NCBI RefSeq assembly: GCF_011751745.2
Contig: NZ_CP061170.1
Coordinates: 3,224,001 to 3,288,000 of the forward strand
Reading direction: 5' to 3'
Origin: Paramicrobacterium fandaimingii
GTDB lineage: Bacteria > Actinomycetota > Actinomycetes > Actinomycetales > Microbacteriaceae
Length of the DNA stretch: 64,000 nucleotides
Shown here: piece by piece, positions 26,288 through 35,772 of the stretch
Layout of the letters: each line of letters opens with the position of its first letter
Position numbering within the stretch: position 1 is the stretch's first letter
Program-made: the position numbers and the translations under genes
The notes under the pieces: model-generated
Seen by the model: only the letters and a program-made list of their open reading frames with translations
Database searches by the model: none
What the model was told of the DNA's origin: nothing

Positions 26288-27289
26288 CTAGAAGACGAAT
26301 CCGGTGGGGAAAGGGTCGGCAGGGTCAAGCATGTACTGCCCCATGCCCGTCACCCAGGCCCGCCCGGTGATGGTCGGAATGACGGCGGGCATGCCGTCGA
26401 CGTCGGTCTCGGCGATGATCCGTCCCGTGAAGCGGCTGCCGATGAACGACTCGTTGATGAAGTCGGTGTCGAGCGCAAGCTCCCCGCGCGCCCACAGCTC
26501 GGCCATGCGCGCTGACGTTCCCGTGCCGCAGGGCGAGCGGTCGAACCAGCCGGGATGAATCGCCATGGCGTGGCGCGAAAGCTGCGCGTTGGAGCCGGGC
26601 GCGATGAACTCGACGTGGTGGCAGTGGTCTAGTCCTGCGATCGACGGATGCTTCGGAGCATCCTGCTCGTTGATCGCCGCCATGATCGCCAGCCCGGCGT
26701 CGAGGATCTCCTGCTGACGCGCGCGGTCGAAGGGCAGCCCGACGTCGTCGAGGTTCACCATGGCGTAATAGTTACCGCCGAATGCAAGGGAGTACGGAAT
26801 CTCGCCGAGCCCGGGCACGTCGATCACGGCATCCAGCCTGTCGACAAAGCTGGGCACATTCTCGATTGTGACGGCATCCGCGTGCCCCTCACTGACGGCG
26901 ACGCGGGCGATCACGAGGCCGGCCGGGGTGTCGAGGCGAATCGTGGTGACCGGCTCTGTCACCTCGACCATGCCCGTCTCGACAAGCACGGTTGCGGCGC
27001 CGATGGTGCCGTGGCCGCACATGGGAAGGCAGCCGGATGCTTCGATGTACACGATGCCCCAGTCGCAGTCCTCCCGTGTGGGAGGCTGCAGCAGCGCACC
27101 GCTCATGGAGGCGTGCCCGCGCGGCTCGTTCATGAGAAACTGCCGCAGATCGTCCTGGTGCTCGATGACATGCAGCCGCTTGTCGTTCATGGTCGCGCCG
27201 GGGATGACGCCGACGCCGCCCGTCACGACGCGCGTCGGCATCCCCTCGGTGTGTGAATCGACCGCGGTGATCACACGGCTTGATCTCAT
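26288..27289 (-). CDS. 4-hydroxyproline 2-epimerase (proline racemase family)
   Basis: 333 residues. Both acid/base cysteines of a racemase/epimerase are present: C91 in PMCGHGTIGAA and C254 in DRSPCGTGTSARMAEL. The opening RSSRVITAVDSHTEGMPTRV is typical of bacterial hydroxyproline epimerases, which convert trans-4-L-hydroxyproline to cis-4-D-hydroxyproline as the first step of degradation. It lies between the deaminase and the semialdehyde dehydrogenase with spacings of about 10 bp, and the D-hydroxyproline dehydrogenase subunits are upstream. Proline racemase activity is possible but less likely here. Confidence 0.92.
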   Translation of the reverse strand: MRSSRVITAVDSHTEGMPTRVVTGGVGVIPGATMNDKRLHVIEHQDDLRQFLMNEPRGHASMSGALLQPPTREDCDWGIVYIEASGCLPMCGHGTIGAATVLVETGMVEVTEPVTTIRLDTPAGLVIARVAVSEGHADAVTIENVPSFVDRLDAVIDVPGLGEIPYSLAFGGNYYAMVNLDDVGLPFDRARQQEILDAGLAIMAAINEQDAPKHPSIAGLDHCHHVEFIAPGSNAQLSRHAMAIHPGWFDRSPCGTGTSARMAELWARGELALDTDFINESFIGSRFTGRIIAETDVDGMPAVIPTITGRAWVTGMGQYMLDPADPFPTGFVF

Positions 27290-27298
27290 GTGAAAACC

Positions 27299-28213
27299 CT
27301 AGCGGCTCGCGATGTAGTCGAGGGCGCGCTTGGTGTCGCGCGTGACGCCCTCGATCTGCTGCGCAGACAGCGGACCGCGCGGCGGACGGGTGCGGCCGCC
27401 GAACGTGTTGCCCGCGACATCCTGCGACAGCTTGATCGCCTGAACGAACTCGGTCTCGGAGTCCCAGTAGAACACCGGACGCAGCTCGCGGTACAGGTCA
27501 CGCGCTTCGTCGATCTTTCCCGCGTACACGAGTTCGCAGATCTCGGCCGATTCCTTCGGGAACACGTTGGGGTACCCGGCGAACCAGCCGACGGCGCCAG
27601 CGACGAGCGACTCGAACAGCAGGTCGTCTGCACCGGCGACGACGTCGATGTCGCAGGCATCCTGAATGTCCATGACGCGGCGGATGTCTGTGGAGAACTC
27701 CTTGACAGCCACGACGTTCTCGAGTGTCGCCAGCTCGGCAATCAGGTCGGGCGTGAGGTCGACCTTGGTGTCGAGGGGGTTGTTGTAGAGCATCATCGGC
27801 AGCCCGACCTCGTTCACCTTGCTGTAGTGCTCGATGACCTCGTCGCGGTTGGCGCGGTAGATGGTGGGCGGAAGGCACAGCACGGCGTCCGCGCCGTCTT
27901 CCTTCGCGTACTCGGCCCACTGCACAGCCTGGTGCCAGCCGACGCCGTGCACTCCGGCGACGACGATGCCGCGACCGGCGACGGCCTCGACGGCCACCTG
28001 AATCACCTTGCGGCGCTCCTCATCTGTCAGCGACGAGTACTCGCCGAGCGAGCCGTTGGGGCCGACGCCGCGGCATCCATTCTCCATCAGAAAGTTGCAG
28101 TGCTCGGCGAACTTCTCGTAGTCGACGGCGAGCCCTGCGGGAGCGCTTGCGTCGTCCTTGAACGGAAGGGTCGTCGCGACGACGACGCCTCCGAGGTCAA
28201 ACTTCTTACTCAT
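27299..28213 (-). CDS. DapA-family deaminase/lyase, likely 1-pyrroline-4-hydroxy-2-carboxylate deaminase
   Basis: 304 residues from the ATG at 28213, preceded by GAAAGG. It is a class I aldolase of the DHDPS/NAL family: Y143 in MMLYNNPLDT and the Schiff-base lysine K171 in VVAVKEFSTD match E. coli DapA Tyr133/Lys161. GPNGSLGEYSSLTDEE is the substrate-carboxylate loop. In hydroxyproline operons this family converts pyrroline-4-hydroxy-2-carboxylate to alpha-ketoglutarate semialdehyde. A sister group makes the same product from 2-keto-3-deoxy-L-arabonate, so a second role in arabinose use cannot be excluded. Confidence 0.88.
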   Translation of the reverse strand: MSKKFDLGGVVVATTLPFKDDASAPAGLAVDYEKFAEHCNFLMENGCRGVGPNGSLGEYSSLTDEERRKVIQVAVEAVAGRGIVVAGVHGVGWHQAVQWAEYAKEDGADAVLCLPPTIYRANRDEVIEHYSKVNEVGLPMMLYNNPLDTKVDLTPDLIAELATLENVVAVKEFSTDIRRVMDIQDACDIDVVAGADDLLFESLVAGAVGWFAGYPNVFPKESAEICELVYAGKIDEARDLYRELRPVFYWDSETEFVQAIKLSQDVAGNTFGGRTRPPRGPLSAQQIEGVTRDTKRALDYIASR

Positions 28214-28223
28214 TGCGTACCTT

Positions 28224-29651
28224 TCAGTGTTTCTTCTGGTGAGAAGTGTCTTCGGTTGGAGGTTCCACGGCAGCGTCGGCGAGATCGCCGATGCGCACAG
28301 GGGAGACGATGGGCCTGCGGTCTGTGGCGACGCCGTCGGCGAACGTGCCGCCGAGCAGCTCCTCAACGCTGCGCCCGCAGATGCGGCCCTGGCAGATGCC
28401 GAGACCGGCGCGTGTCGAGAGTTTGAGAGAGCGGAGCCCGCACGAGGCGGTCTGCGACTGGATGCTGGCGAGCTCGCCGCTCGTCACCTCTTCGCAGCGG
28501 CACACCGTCGTGTCGTCGCGCAGCCAGCGCGTCCAGCCGGGGCGCGGGGCGTGCACGGCGTCGAGCCGCTCGCCGAACGACACGAAGCGGTCGCGCGCGC
28601 GGGCGGCTCGGGTGATCGTCGCCGATCGCGGACCGCGTGCGGCAAAATGCCCGGCGATCGCACCTTCGGCAAGCGCGGCGTCGGCCCCGGCAATGCCGGT
28701 GAGCTCACCGGCGGCGTAGACACCCCGAATGCTGGTCTGCTGACGCGCATCAACCTCGACGAAGCGCTCGGCGCTGATGCTGCATCCTGCCGCAATAGCG
28801 AGTTCGAGGCGCGGTGTGAAACCGTGGCTGACGCAGACAGCATCCGTCTCGACCACCGTCTCGGTTCCCGCGATGGGTGACCAGTTCTCGTCCACGCGGG
28901 CAATCGTCGCTGCCTCGACGCGGTCGGTGCCGTGCGCTTCGATGACGGCGCGGCCTGTGTAATACGGCACGCCGTGGCGCAGGTGCCCCGCGACATACCC
29001 GGCGAGTTCGGGCATCTTGCTCACGGCTGCCCCGAGCTGCCAGGGCTTCGCACCCCAGCCGCGCACGAGTGCCGCGGCTGTCGTCGCCTCGTACACACCG
29101 AGCACTCGGGCTCCGGTGAGCGCGAGCGACTGCGCAACGGGCAGAAGAAACGGCCCCGCCCCGGCGACGATGGCGCGCGAGCCGAGGGCGATGCGCTCTG
29201 ACTTCGCAATGGCTTGAGCGGCGCCCGCTGTGTATACGCCGGGCAGCGTCCAGCCGGGGAACGGAATCGTGCGGTCGTGCGCGCCTGTGGCGAGAATGAG
29301 GGCGTCGGGCTCAAGCATGATGCTCTCGCGACCGGTTGAATCGACGGGGCCGACGTGCGCGTGAACTCGGGGAGCGCCGTCATCTCGCTGCTCGATGAGC
29401 CACACCTGCGCATTCTGCACCAGCGTGCACGACGGATGCTGCGTCACCTCGCTCGCGAGAGCCTCGAACGTGCTCCAGCCGTGGTGCAGAACACGCTGCT
29501 TCGCGGCGTGGGCGGTGTCGGGAAGGTGCCGCCAGAACTGGCCACCGAGCTGGTCGGACGAGTCGAGCAGGGTGACATCCGCCCCGGCGCGAAGTGCCGA
29601 GCGTGCTGCGGCGAGCCCAGCTGGGCCTGCTCCAATGATCACAATGCTCAT
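28224..29651 (-). CDS. D-hydroxyproline dehydrogenase, HcnB-like FAD/NAD-fold subunit with [2Fe-2S] tail
   Basis: 475 residues. It starts MSIVIIGAGPAGLAAARSAL (FAD-binding GxGxxG), with a second nucleotide fold near SRAIVAGAGPFLLPVAQSLA. The C-terminal BFD-like domain supplies CRCEEV and later GICQGRICG, four cysteines for a [2Fe-2S] cluster. This is the HcnB/OoxA type of subunit, found in heteromeric D-hydroxyproline dehydrogenases (LhpB/E/F type) together with a small ferredoxin-like and an HcnC-like subunit, both encoded upstream. It overlaps the ferredoxin-like gene by 4 bases. Electrons probably go to the respiratory chain. Confidence 0.88.
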   Translation of the reverse strand: MSIVIIGAGPAGLAAARSALRAGADVTLLDSSDQLGGQFWRHLPDTAHAAKQRVLHHGWSTFEALASEVTQHPSCTLVQNAQVWLIEQRDDGAPRVHAHVGPVDSTGRESIMLEPDALILATGAHDRTIPFPGWTLPGVYTAGAAQAIAKSERIALGSRAIVAGAGPFLLPVAQSLALTGARVLGVYEATTAAALVRGWGAKPWQLGAAVSKMPELAGYVAGHLRHGVPYYTGRAVIEAHGTDRVEAATIARVDENWSPIAGTETVVETDAVCVSHGFTPRLELAIAAGCSISAERFVEVDARQQTSIRGVYAAGELTGIAGADAALAEGAIAGHFAARGPRSATITRAARARDRFVSFGERLDAVHAPRPGWTRWLRDDTTVCRCEEVTSGELASIQSQTASCGLRSLKLSTRAGLGICQGRICGRSVEELLGGTFADGVATDRRPIVSPVRIGDLADAAVEPPTEDTSHQKKH

Positions 29652-30064
29652 GAGGATGCCCCCTCGCCGCGTTCCGTCGACTCACCGTCGGGCGGGGCCG
29701 TGGGCGCGGTGCCCGCTGGCTGAGTGTCGTGCGAATCTGCGCCGCCGGCAGCATCCGGCCGCCCCTCGCTTTGCAGCGAGACGACGTCGCCATCGCATGC
29801 GCGACGCTGGCAGGCGCGCACGTCTCGTTCGTCGCCGACCGTGAGGATGCAGTCGTAGCACATGCCGATGCCGCAGAAGATGCCGCGCGGCCGACGGCCT
29901 CGGCTGGTGATGCGCCAGGAGTCTCGTCCATTCTCGAGCAGCACGCCGGCGATCGTGCTCCCGACGGGACCCGTGAGCCGCTCGCCGTCGACGGTGATGC
30001 TTACGCGGTCGCCGTCGATGCGCTCGGCCGGGTCATGCTCAGGGGAAAGGCGATACGCGGTCAT
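29648..30064 (-). CDS. D-hydroxyproline dehydrogenase, small [2Fe-2S] subunit (HcnA-like)
   Basis: 138 residues. An N-terminal beta-grasp region (VSITVDGERLTGPVGSTIAG) is followed by cysteines in IFCGIGMCYDCILTVGD and VRACQRRACDGD, the C-x4-C-x2-C...C ligand set of HcnA/SoxD-like ferredoxin subunits. The C-terminal 35 residues are low complexity. It overlaps both neighbours by 4 bases (ATGA), the tight coupling expected of subunits made in equal amounts. Confidence 0.88.
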   Translation of the reverse strand: MTAYRLSPEHDPAERIDGDRVSITVDGERLTGPVGSTIAGVLLENGRDSWRITSRGRRPRGIFCGIGMCYDCILTVGDERDVRACQRRACDGDVVSLQSEGRPDAAGGADSHDTQPAGTAPTAPPDGESTERGEGASS

Positions 30065-31278
30065 GCTGCACCGTCCCGTGTGCTCGGCTCCGCGCCGTCA
30101 TCTGCCGCCAGGGCCGCAGCGAGCGACGGGCGGGCGATACTGAAGGCTGCGGCATCCAGCTCTGGCGTGCGACCCGCGTAGAGGTCACTCACCAGGTCGG
30201 CCGTCGAGATCGACAGGCCGATTCCGGCGCCCTCGTGGCCGGTCGCATGCCAGAGGCCGGGAAGGCGGTGGTCTGGGCCGATAACCGGCAGGTGGTCGGG
30301 CATGAACGGCCGAAATCCGCCGTAGGCGCGCATAATGCTCGCGGTGCGCAGAAATGGAAAGACGCGGGTGCTCTTCGCCGCGATCTCACGGATCACCTCG
30401 GCGCGCAGCCGCGAGTCGAATCCGATCTGCTCACGGCTCGATCCAATCAGCACGGTGCCGGCTGCCGTCGATTCGATGACGCTCGACGTCTGCAGCGCCA
30501 CGTCGTTGGACTGCGTCGCGCCGAAGTAGTCGCCGTCGTACACCTTGCGAAAGATGCGGTGAGGCATTCGCGTGGTGACGAGCACGACGCCTCGGCGCGG
30601 GCGAACGGGAAGAGCAACGCCCATTCTCGACGCGACTTCTGCAGCCCAGGGGCCCGCCGCATTGATGATCGTGGGGGCAGTCACCGCACCGGTAGTCGTC
30701 TGCACACCCGTGAGCTCGCCTGAGGCCGAGCGGATGCTGCTGAGCACGTCCACGCCGCAGCGCACCTCGGCTCCCGCCCGACGCGCAGACGCCAGCAGCG
30801 CTTCTGTGGCGATGACTGGCTGCACCTGGGAGTCCTGCGGGTATGCGACGGCCGCCGTGATGCCGGGGTTGATGTGTGGTTCGAGCTGCAGTGCCTCGCT
30901 GGTGTCGATGATCTGCGCATCGACGCCCGCGTCTGCCTGCGAGCGAGCAAAGTTCTTAAGCGGCTCGGCGCCGGCTTCGGTCGTCGCAACTACGAGGCCG
31001 CCCTTGCGCTCGAACTCGATGTTTGGAAAGTCGGGACCGAGCTCGTCGGCGAGGTCGGCGGCAAGCTCGATCCAGCGGCGGTTGGCGTGCAGAGCAAGTT
31101 CGAGTTCGCGACCCGGAGCTTTGTCTGAGACGAGGAGATTTCCTTCGCCCTGGCCGCTCGTGCCCGCCGCGGCCGCACCGCGCTCGAGAACGACAACGCT
31201 CACACCATCACGGCTGAGGGCACGAGCGATCGCTGCGCCGACGATGCCGGCACCGATGATCGCAACGTCGTAACTCAT
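30061..31278 (-). CDS. D-hydroxyproline dehydrogenase, catalytic FAD subunit (HcnC/DAO-like)
   Basis: 405 residues of the D-amino-acid oxidase/glycine oxidase superfamily. It opens with YDVAIIGAGIVGAAIARALS (Rossmann FAD motif), then VVVLERGAAAAGTSGQGEGN. The C-terminal LWHATGHEGAGIGLSISTAD is the conserved GHxxxG segment that closes the flavin site. It would oxidise cis-4-D-hydroxyproline to the pyrroline. It is the first gene of the leftward run ending at 24783, with GGAGGAGGG before the ATG and an operator-like heptamer array 23-43 bp upstream. Confidence 0.9.
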   Translation of the reverse strand: MSYDVAIIGAGIVGAAIARALSRDGVSVVVLERGAAAAGTSGQGEGNLLVSDKAPGRELELALHANRRWIELAADLADELGPDFPNIEFERKGGLVVATTEAGAEPLKNFARSQADAGVDAQIIDTSEALQLEPHINPGITAAVAYPQDSQVQPVIATEALLASARRAGAEVRCGVDVLSSIRSASGELTGVQTTTGAVTAPTIINAAGPWAAEVASRMGVALPVRPRRGVVLVTTRMPHRIFRKVYDGDYFGATQSNDVALQTSSVIESTAAGTVLIGSSREQIGFDSRLRAEVIREIAAKSTRVFPFLRTASIMRAYGGFRPFMPDHLPVIGPDHRLPGLWHATGHEGAGIGLSISTADLVSDLYAGRTPELDAAAFSIARPSLAAALAADDGAEPSTRDGAA

Positions 31279-31300
31279 TGCGCCCTCCTCCTTGTGAGCC

Positions 31301-31339
31301 TGTCATATGTAATATGTCACACATTGCTAAAAAAGTGAA
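31301..31339 (-). promoter_or_regulatory. promoter with tandem TGTNAYA heptamers upstream of the hydroxyproline operon
   Basis: Three contiguous heptamers TGTCATA, TGTAATA and TGTCACA run from 31301 to 31321. On the reverse strand a possible -35 TTCACT (31334-31339) and a weak -10 CATATT (31311-31316) are 17 bp apart, so the array would cover the -10. The same heptamer occurs at 42431, 42756 and 46243, always upstream of genes of this locus. The likely binding protein is the GntR regulator at 31479. Confidence 0.6.
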
Positions 31340-31478
31340 GTGTTGTCGTGCCGCACGATTCACGCCGACCCTCGACTCCGGGTCCGCACGGCGCCCGCAC
31401 AGATTCCGCGCCATTTTCTGCACCCGGCGCTCGACGTTTCAGGCGCGCATCGCCGATTCTGGCGCGCAAGCAGCCCGG

Positions 31479-32150
31479 TCACCGATCCTCTGGCTTGCCC
31501 GACCACCAGCCGAGCGTGTGATGAATGTGTTTCGCCATGAGGTCGCGTGCCCCCTCACGGTCGCCCGCCGCCAGAAGATCGAGCAGCTCGACGTGCTCGG
31601 CTGCCGAGTCCTGCAGCTTCTGGGTCTTCACCATCGACGCGAGCCCGACAAGACGCGTACGCGAGCGCAGATCGGCGACGACTTCGGCGAGATGCGGGTT
31701 GCCCAGCAGGCGCGTCAGCGCCATGTGGAACGCGTGATCCGACTGCAGGTACGTTGCCAGGTCGCCCCCCGCGGCACCCGCGACGATCTCGTCTGCGAGC
31801 GCCCGCAGCTCCCTCGCGTTCTCGGACGGAAAGGTCGCGGCCAGCTCGTACATGGCCGGCGGCTCAAGCCAGAGGCGCACCTGTGCGATCTGCGTCAGCT
31901 CCTCTTCGCTCACGCTCGTCACGCGAAAGCCCTTGTTGCGCACCGGCTCGACGAACCCGCGGCGAGCGAGCCCGAGCATCGCTTCGCGCACCGGCGTGGC
32001 CGAGACGCCGAACTTGCCGGCGAGCGTCGGCACCGTCAGCAGCTCACCCGGAGCAAGCTCACCCGAGATGATGCCCGTCGACAGCATCTGCTGCACGTAA
32101 TCGCGCAAGCTCGACTGCTGCGGTACGGGCTGAATCGCACTCGTGGTCAT
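31479..32150 (-). CDS. GntR family regulator, FCD (FadR-type) subgroup
   Basis: 223 residues. The winged helix is in residues 12-75 (VQQMLSTGIISGELAPGELL, then VSATPVREAMLGLARRGFVE). The all-helical FCD ligand domain follows, with the metal- and carboxylate-binding Asp/His pattern near SDHAFHMALTRLLGN and HVELLDLLAAGDREGARDLM, ending in HIHHTLG. FCD regulators sense small carboxylates or amino acids. It is the last gene of the run that includes the peptide transporter, and 200 bp upstream of the D-hydroxyproline dehydrogenase operon. It is the natural candidate for control of the whole locus through the TGTNACA heptamers. Confidence 0.9.
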   Translation of the reverse strand: MTTSAIQPVPQQSSLRDYVQQMLSTGIISGELAPGELLTVPTLAGKFGVSATPVREAMLGLARRGFVEPVRNKGFRVTSVSEEELTQIAQVRLWLEPPAMYELAATFPSENARELRALADEIVAGAAGGDLATYLQSDHAFHMALTRLLGNPHLAEVVADLRSRTRLVGLASMVKTQKLQDSAAEHVELLDLLAAGDREGARDLMAKHIHHTLGWWSGKPEDR

Positions 32151-32165
32151 CTCGTTTCCATCCCC

Positions 32166-33611
32166 TCAGGAGTTCGCACCCTGAACATGCTCAGCCGTCC
32201 ACGCTTCGATTCCGTCTGCACTGATCGGGAGCGCGTCAGAGAGCACTTCCGCGTCTCTTTCCGTGACCAAGATATCGTCTTCAAGTCGAACACCGATGCC
32301 CCTCAACTCAGGGGGCACTGTCTCGTCGAAGGCATGGAAGTACAGTCCGGGCTCCACCGTGAGCACCATGCCGTCCGCGAGCGGCGCCCCCTGGTACGCG
32401 GAGTAGTCGGCCCGTGCGCAGTCGTGAACGTCGAGCCCAAGGTGGTGCCCGACACCGCAGACGATGTAGCGGCGGTGGTGCTGCCCCCGCTCGCTCAGCG
32501 CCTCATCGACCGAGACCGGCAGCAGCCCCCAGTCGTCGAGCCCCCGGGCGATCACCTCCATCATCACCGCGTGAAAGTCGCTGAACTGCGCACCGGGGCG
32601 CACGGCGTCGAGCCCCGCGCGATGCGCCTTCTCGACGAGGTCGTGCACCTGACGCTGTGCGGGCGAGAACGTGCCCGAAACGGGGAGAGTGCGCGTGACG
32701 TCTGCCGTATAGAAGGTTCGCGCCTCAACGCCCATGTCCAGCAGCAGCGCGTCGCCGTCAGCGACATCGCCGTCACAGCGCACCCAGTGCAGAATCGGCG
32801 CGTGGTCGCCGCTGCCAACGATCGTCGAATAGCCAGGCCCGTTGCCGTGCGTGCGCGAGTGCCGCTCGAACGTTCCCTGTAGCCAGCGCTCTCCCCCACC
32901 CGCGACAGCGCGTGGAATCTCGCGTGCGACGGCGGCGAACCCGTTCACTGTGTCGTCGACGGCGCGGCGAAGCTGCGTGATCTCCCACGCGTCCTTGATC
33001 ATGCGCAGCTCCGAGAGCTCACGTTCCAGACGAGCGGATGCCGCGCCGCCCCCGACCGTCTCGGGCAGAGTCGCGGTGTCCAGACGCCCAGAAACGTGAA
33101 GATCACGGATGCCGCGCAGGTCGGCGTCGAGCTGACCGCGCCCGCGCACCTCGATCTGCAGGGCCTGCGACCACTCGCCGAGCGACGGCGCCGGCCCGAC
33201 CCACAGCTCCCCGTGTGCCGCGTTGCCGAAGAAGTCGGTGTCGCCGGGGTACGCGGGTTCGGGAACGTAGAGCACGGCATCGTGCCCGCCCGCTCGGGCG
33301 CTCAGCACGACAACGGCGTCTTCTGCCGTGCACCCGGTGAGCCAGAAGAACCCGCTGTCCGGCCGAAAGTCGAAGGCGCAGTCGTTTACGCGAATCGGCG
33401 CCGTGCCCGAGAACACAACGACGCTCTCGCCCGCGAACTGCGCGCTCAGCCGCTCCCGATGCTGGGCAGACGCCGCGGCAGCGCCCGGTTCGACGCTCGG
33501 CGATCGGTCGGGCGTCGCCCACCCCTGCCCCATGAAGCGCGTGAACTCGTCAATCTGAGCGAGCCGCGGCATCCGGGCGTCTTTTCCTGTTGGCATCGAC
33601 CGTGCGTTCAT
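32166..33611 (-). CDS. aminopeptidase P / Xaa-Pro dipeptidase (M24 family)
   Basis: 481 residues, the bacterial PepP length. A creatinase-like N-terminal domain (residues about 35-200) is followed by the pita-bread domain with all five dinuclear-metal ligands: Asp in LLLDMGVEAR, Asp in YTADVTRTL, His in GVGHHLGLDVH, Glu in VEPGLYF and Glu in RLEDDILV. It removes the N-terminal residue from peptides with proline or hydroxyproline in the second position. It is coupled (ATGA) to the iminopeptidase-like gene. This is precisely the activity needed to open imported Pro/Hyp-rich peptides. Confidence 0.9.
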   Translation of the reverse strand: MNARSMPTGKDARMPRLAQIDEFTRFMGQGWATPDRSPSVEPGAAAASAQHRERLSAQFAGESVVVFSGTAPIRVNDCAFDFRPDSGFFWLTGCTAEDAVVVLSARAGGHDAVLYVPEPAYPGDTDFFGNAAHGELWVGPAPSLGEWSQALQIEVRGRGQLDADLRGIRDLHVSGRLDTATLPETVGGGAASARLERELSELRMIKDAWEITQLRRAVDDTVNGFAAVAREIPRAVAGGGERWLQGTFERHSRTHGNGPGYSTIVGSGDHAPILHWVRCDGDVADGDALLLDMGVEARTFYTADVTRTLPVSGTFSPAQRQVHDLVEKAHRAGLDAVRPGAQFSDFHAVMMEVIARGLDDWGLLPVSVDEALSERGQHHRRYIVCGVGHHLGLDVHDCARADYSAYQGAPLADGMVLTVEPGLYFHAFDETVPPELRGIGVRLEDDILVTERDAEVLSDALPISADGIEAWTAEHVQGANS

Positions 33612-34924
33612 CGTGACCCCTTCTCGTCTTTGATCGGTCCGCCGAACTCGGCGACCATCTCGCGCAGGCGCGGCACAACGGTGCCCGACCCGATGCCGTC
33701 GTGCTCGAACTCGTTCGTCACCCAGCCGCGCGCATTGCCCACGCGGCTCACGGTGTCGAGCTGCAGGTGCGCGTCGACGTACATGTCGTCGTAGTAGACG
33801 GCGGCGGCAACCGGAACCTCGTTGTCTCGAAGTGCGTCGTGGTCATAGAGCGGGCTCCAGTCATCACGGCTGGCGAGCAGCTCGACAGCACCCCTAAACG
33901 GCTTCAGCAGCCTGATCTCGTCGAACATCCACGGGTAGATCATCTCGCCGGTGAAAAGCAACGGGCGGGCGTCGTCAGAGAATTCCGGATGCCGCTCGTG
34001 CTCTCGCTGCGCAGCCCACGCCGTCGCTCCCGCGCCGCTGTGCCCATAGATGGACTCCTGCATCACGGCGAACAGTGGGTTGTCAGCGTATGACGTGCGG
34101 GCGAGCACCTGCGCGAGAAACGTGTCGCTCAGTTCGTCGCCCGTGCCGCCCGCGAACGCCTCATCGAACAGCCAGTGCATACGCTCGAAGCCGGGCTTCA
34201 TGCCGAAGTCGATGCCGAGGCTCTGCAGCCGACGTACCGTGAGCACATCGCCGTCTGGCAGCAGCACGTCGTTCCGCGCCAGCCGGTCGGCGATGCGCGA
34301 CACCGTGGCGACGTCACTCGGGTAGCGCGCCTGAAAGACGCGGTTCTTCGCAGCCGTTCGCGGGTACGTGCGGCGGTACACCTCCGCGGCTGCGGGGTCG
34401 AGTCCCGCCAACCCGCCTGTGACGTAGCACGCCGCGAGTCCCTCTGGCGCGTGCGAGAGATAGCTCAGCGTGAGAAACCCGCCGTAGCTCTGCCCGAGGG
34501 TCTCCCATCGCTCGCCGCCGAACTCGTGCACACGCAGGTGCTCAAGGTCACGCACGATCGAGTCGGCGCGAAAGCACGCGAGATAGTCTGCCTGGTTCTG
34601 CGCACCGTCGAGTGCCTGGATGCCGCGCGCGTCGACGCGACTGCTGCGCCCCGTGCCGCGCTGGTCGGGAAGAATCACCCTGTGGGTCTTCAGCAGCTCG
34701 CCGATCCAGCCCGAGGCGTCTGTGGGTCGCGGCGACTTGCCGCCGGGCCCGCCCTGCAGGTAGACGATGAGCGGAAGCGTCTCGTGTCGCTTGTCTGCAG
34801 CGACGAGCTCGCGCGCGAAGACCGTGATCTGCCGAGAGTCGCTCTCGTCGAACCAGTCGAGGGGAACGACAGCCTCGTGGTCGACGACGTGGATTCCGGG
34901 CATCGTGTAGCTGTCGATGATCAC
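33608..34924 (-). CDS. proline iminopeptidase-like alpha/beta hydrolase (S33)
   Basis: 438 residues from the GTG at 34924, which overlaps the upstream ATPase stop (GTGA). A longer start would only extend into that gene. The hydrolase core shows YLQGGPGGKSPRP (oxyanion HGGPG motif), DQRGTGRSS and the nucleophile elbow GQSYGGFLTLSYL. The late catalytic His is probably in NEFEHDGIG. Family S33 enzymes of this size release N-terminal proline from peptides. Its position between a peptide ATPase and aminopeptidase P supports a role in cutting Pro/Hyp-containing peptides; specificity for Hyp is inferred. Confidence 0.88.
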   Translation of the reverse strand: MIIDSYTMPGIHVVDHEAVVPLDWFDESDSRQITVFARELVAADKRHETLPLIVYLQGGPGGKSPRPTDASGWIGELLKTHRVILPDQRGTGRSSRVDARGIQALDGAQNQADYLACFRADSIVRDLEHLRVHEFGGERWETLGQSYGGFLTLSYLSHAPEGLAACYVTGGLAGLDPAAAEVYRRTYPRTAAKNRVFQARYPSDVATVSRIADRLARNDVLLPDGDVLTVRRLQSLGIDFGMKPGFERMHWLFDEAFAGGTGDELSDTFLAQVLARTSYADNPLFAVMQESIYGHSGAGATAWAAQREHERHPEFSDDARPLLFTGEMIYPWMFDEIRLLKPFRGAVELLASRDDWSPLYDHDALRDNEVPVAAAVYYDDMYVDAHLQLDTVSRVGNARGWVTNEFEHDGIGSGTVVPRLREMVAEFGGPIKDEKGSR

Positions 34925-35772
34925 GAGTTCTCCCTCTGCGCGTTCGCGACGCGCGCGGCTTCCCATTCGGGATTGATCTGCGGAACGGCACTGAGCAGCT
35001 CCCGCGTGTATTCGTGCTGCGGCGCGTCGAAGATGCTGTCGCGGGCGCCGTGCTCAACGATCTGCCCCTTGTGCACGACGGCGACCTGGTCGGCGATGTG
35101 CCGAACCACGGCGAGGTCGTGGGCAATGAAGATGTAGCTCAGATCGCGTTCACGCTGCAGGTCCTTCAGCAGCTTGATCACAACGGCCTGCACAGACACG
35201 TCGAGAGCAGACACGGCTTCATCACACACGACAAGGCTCGGCCCGACGGCGAGCGCGCGGGCGATGCCGATGCGCTGCGCCTGTCCGCCCGAGAACTGCC
35301 CGGGGTATCGCTGGCTGTGGTCAGGGTTGAGCCCCACTCGATCCATCAGGTCGCGCACGAAGTCGCGGCGCTTTGTCTTGGGCTTCACTCCCTGGTAGTC
35401 GAGGGGGGCCATGACGATGCGCTCGACGGTGTGCTTGGGGTTGAGAGACGAGAACGGGTCTTGAAACACCACCTGCACCTTCGAACGAAAGTGCGCGAGC
35501 TCTTTCCCCTTCGCCTTTGTCATGTCGACGCCGTCGAGCAAGACTCTCCCCGACGTCGGCTCAAGCAGTTTGGCTGCGATGCGCGCCATCGTCGACTTGC
35601 CGCTCCCCGACTCACCGACGATCGCGAGGGTCTCGCGCGCGTTCACGTCGAAACTCACGTCGTCGACGGCGGTGAATTCGTTCTTCCCCGAGAAGACGAC
35701 GCCGCTTCCCTGTGTGATGAACGTCTTCGTGAGGCCGTCGGCCTGCAGCAGCGGCGTGCGAGTGTCACTCAT
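34921..35772 (-). CDS. peptide ABC transporter ATPase, OppF/DppF type
   Basis: 283 residues. Walker A is GESGSGKS at residues 53-60, the signature is [15 protein letters not shown], and Walker B is [14 protein letters not shown]. The C-terminal oligopeptide extension ([20 protein letters not shown]) is typical of OppF. It pairs with the OppD-type ATPase upstream, overlapping it by 8 bases, and energises the OppB/OppC permease. In this locus it probably imports Hyp-containing peptides or glycopeptides. Confidence 0.92.
   Translation of the reverse strand: MSDTRTPLLQADGLTKTFITQGSGVVFSGKNEFTAVDDVSFDVNARETLAIVGESGSGKSTMARIAAKLLEPTSGRVLLDGVDMTKAKGKELAHFRSKVQVVFQDPFSSLNPKHTVERIVMAPLDYQGVKPKTKRRDFVRDLMDRVGLNPDHSQRYPGQFSGGQAQRIGIARALAVGPSLVVCDEAVSALDVSVQAVVIKLLKDLQRERDLSYIFIAHDLAVVRHIADQVAVVHKGQIVEHGARDSIFDAPQHEYTRELLSAVPQINPEWEAARVANAQRENS

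Noticed and set aside
31430..31478. Possible terminator GGCGCGC...GGCGCGC after the GntR gene
   Set aside because: The two copies are direct, not inverted, so they cannot form a stem.
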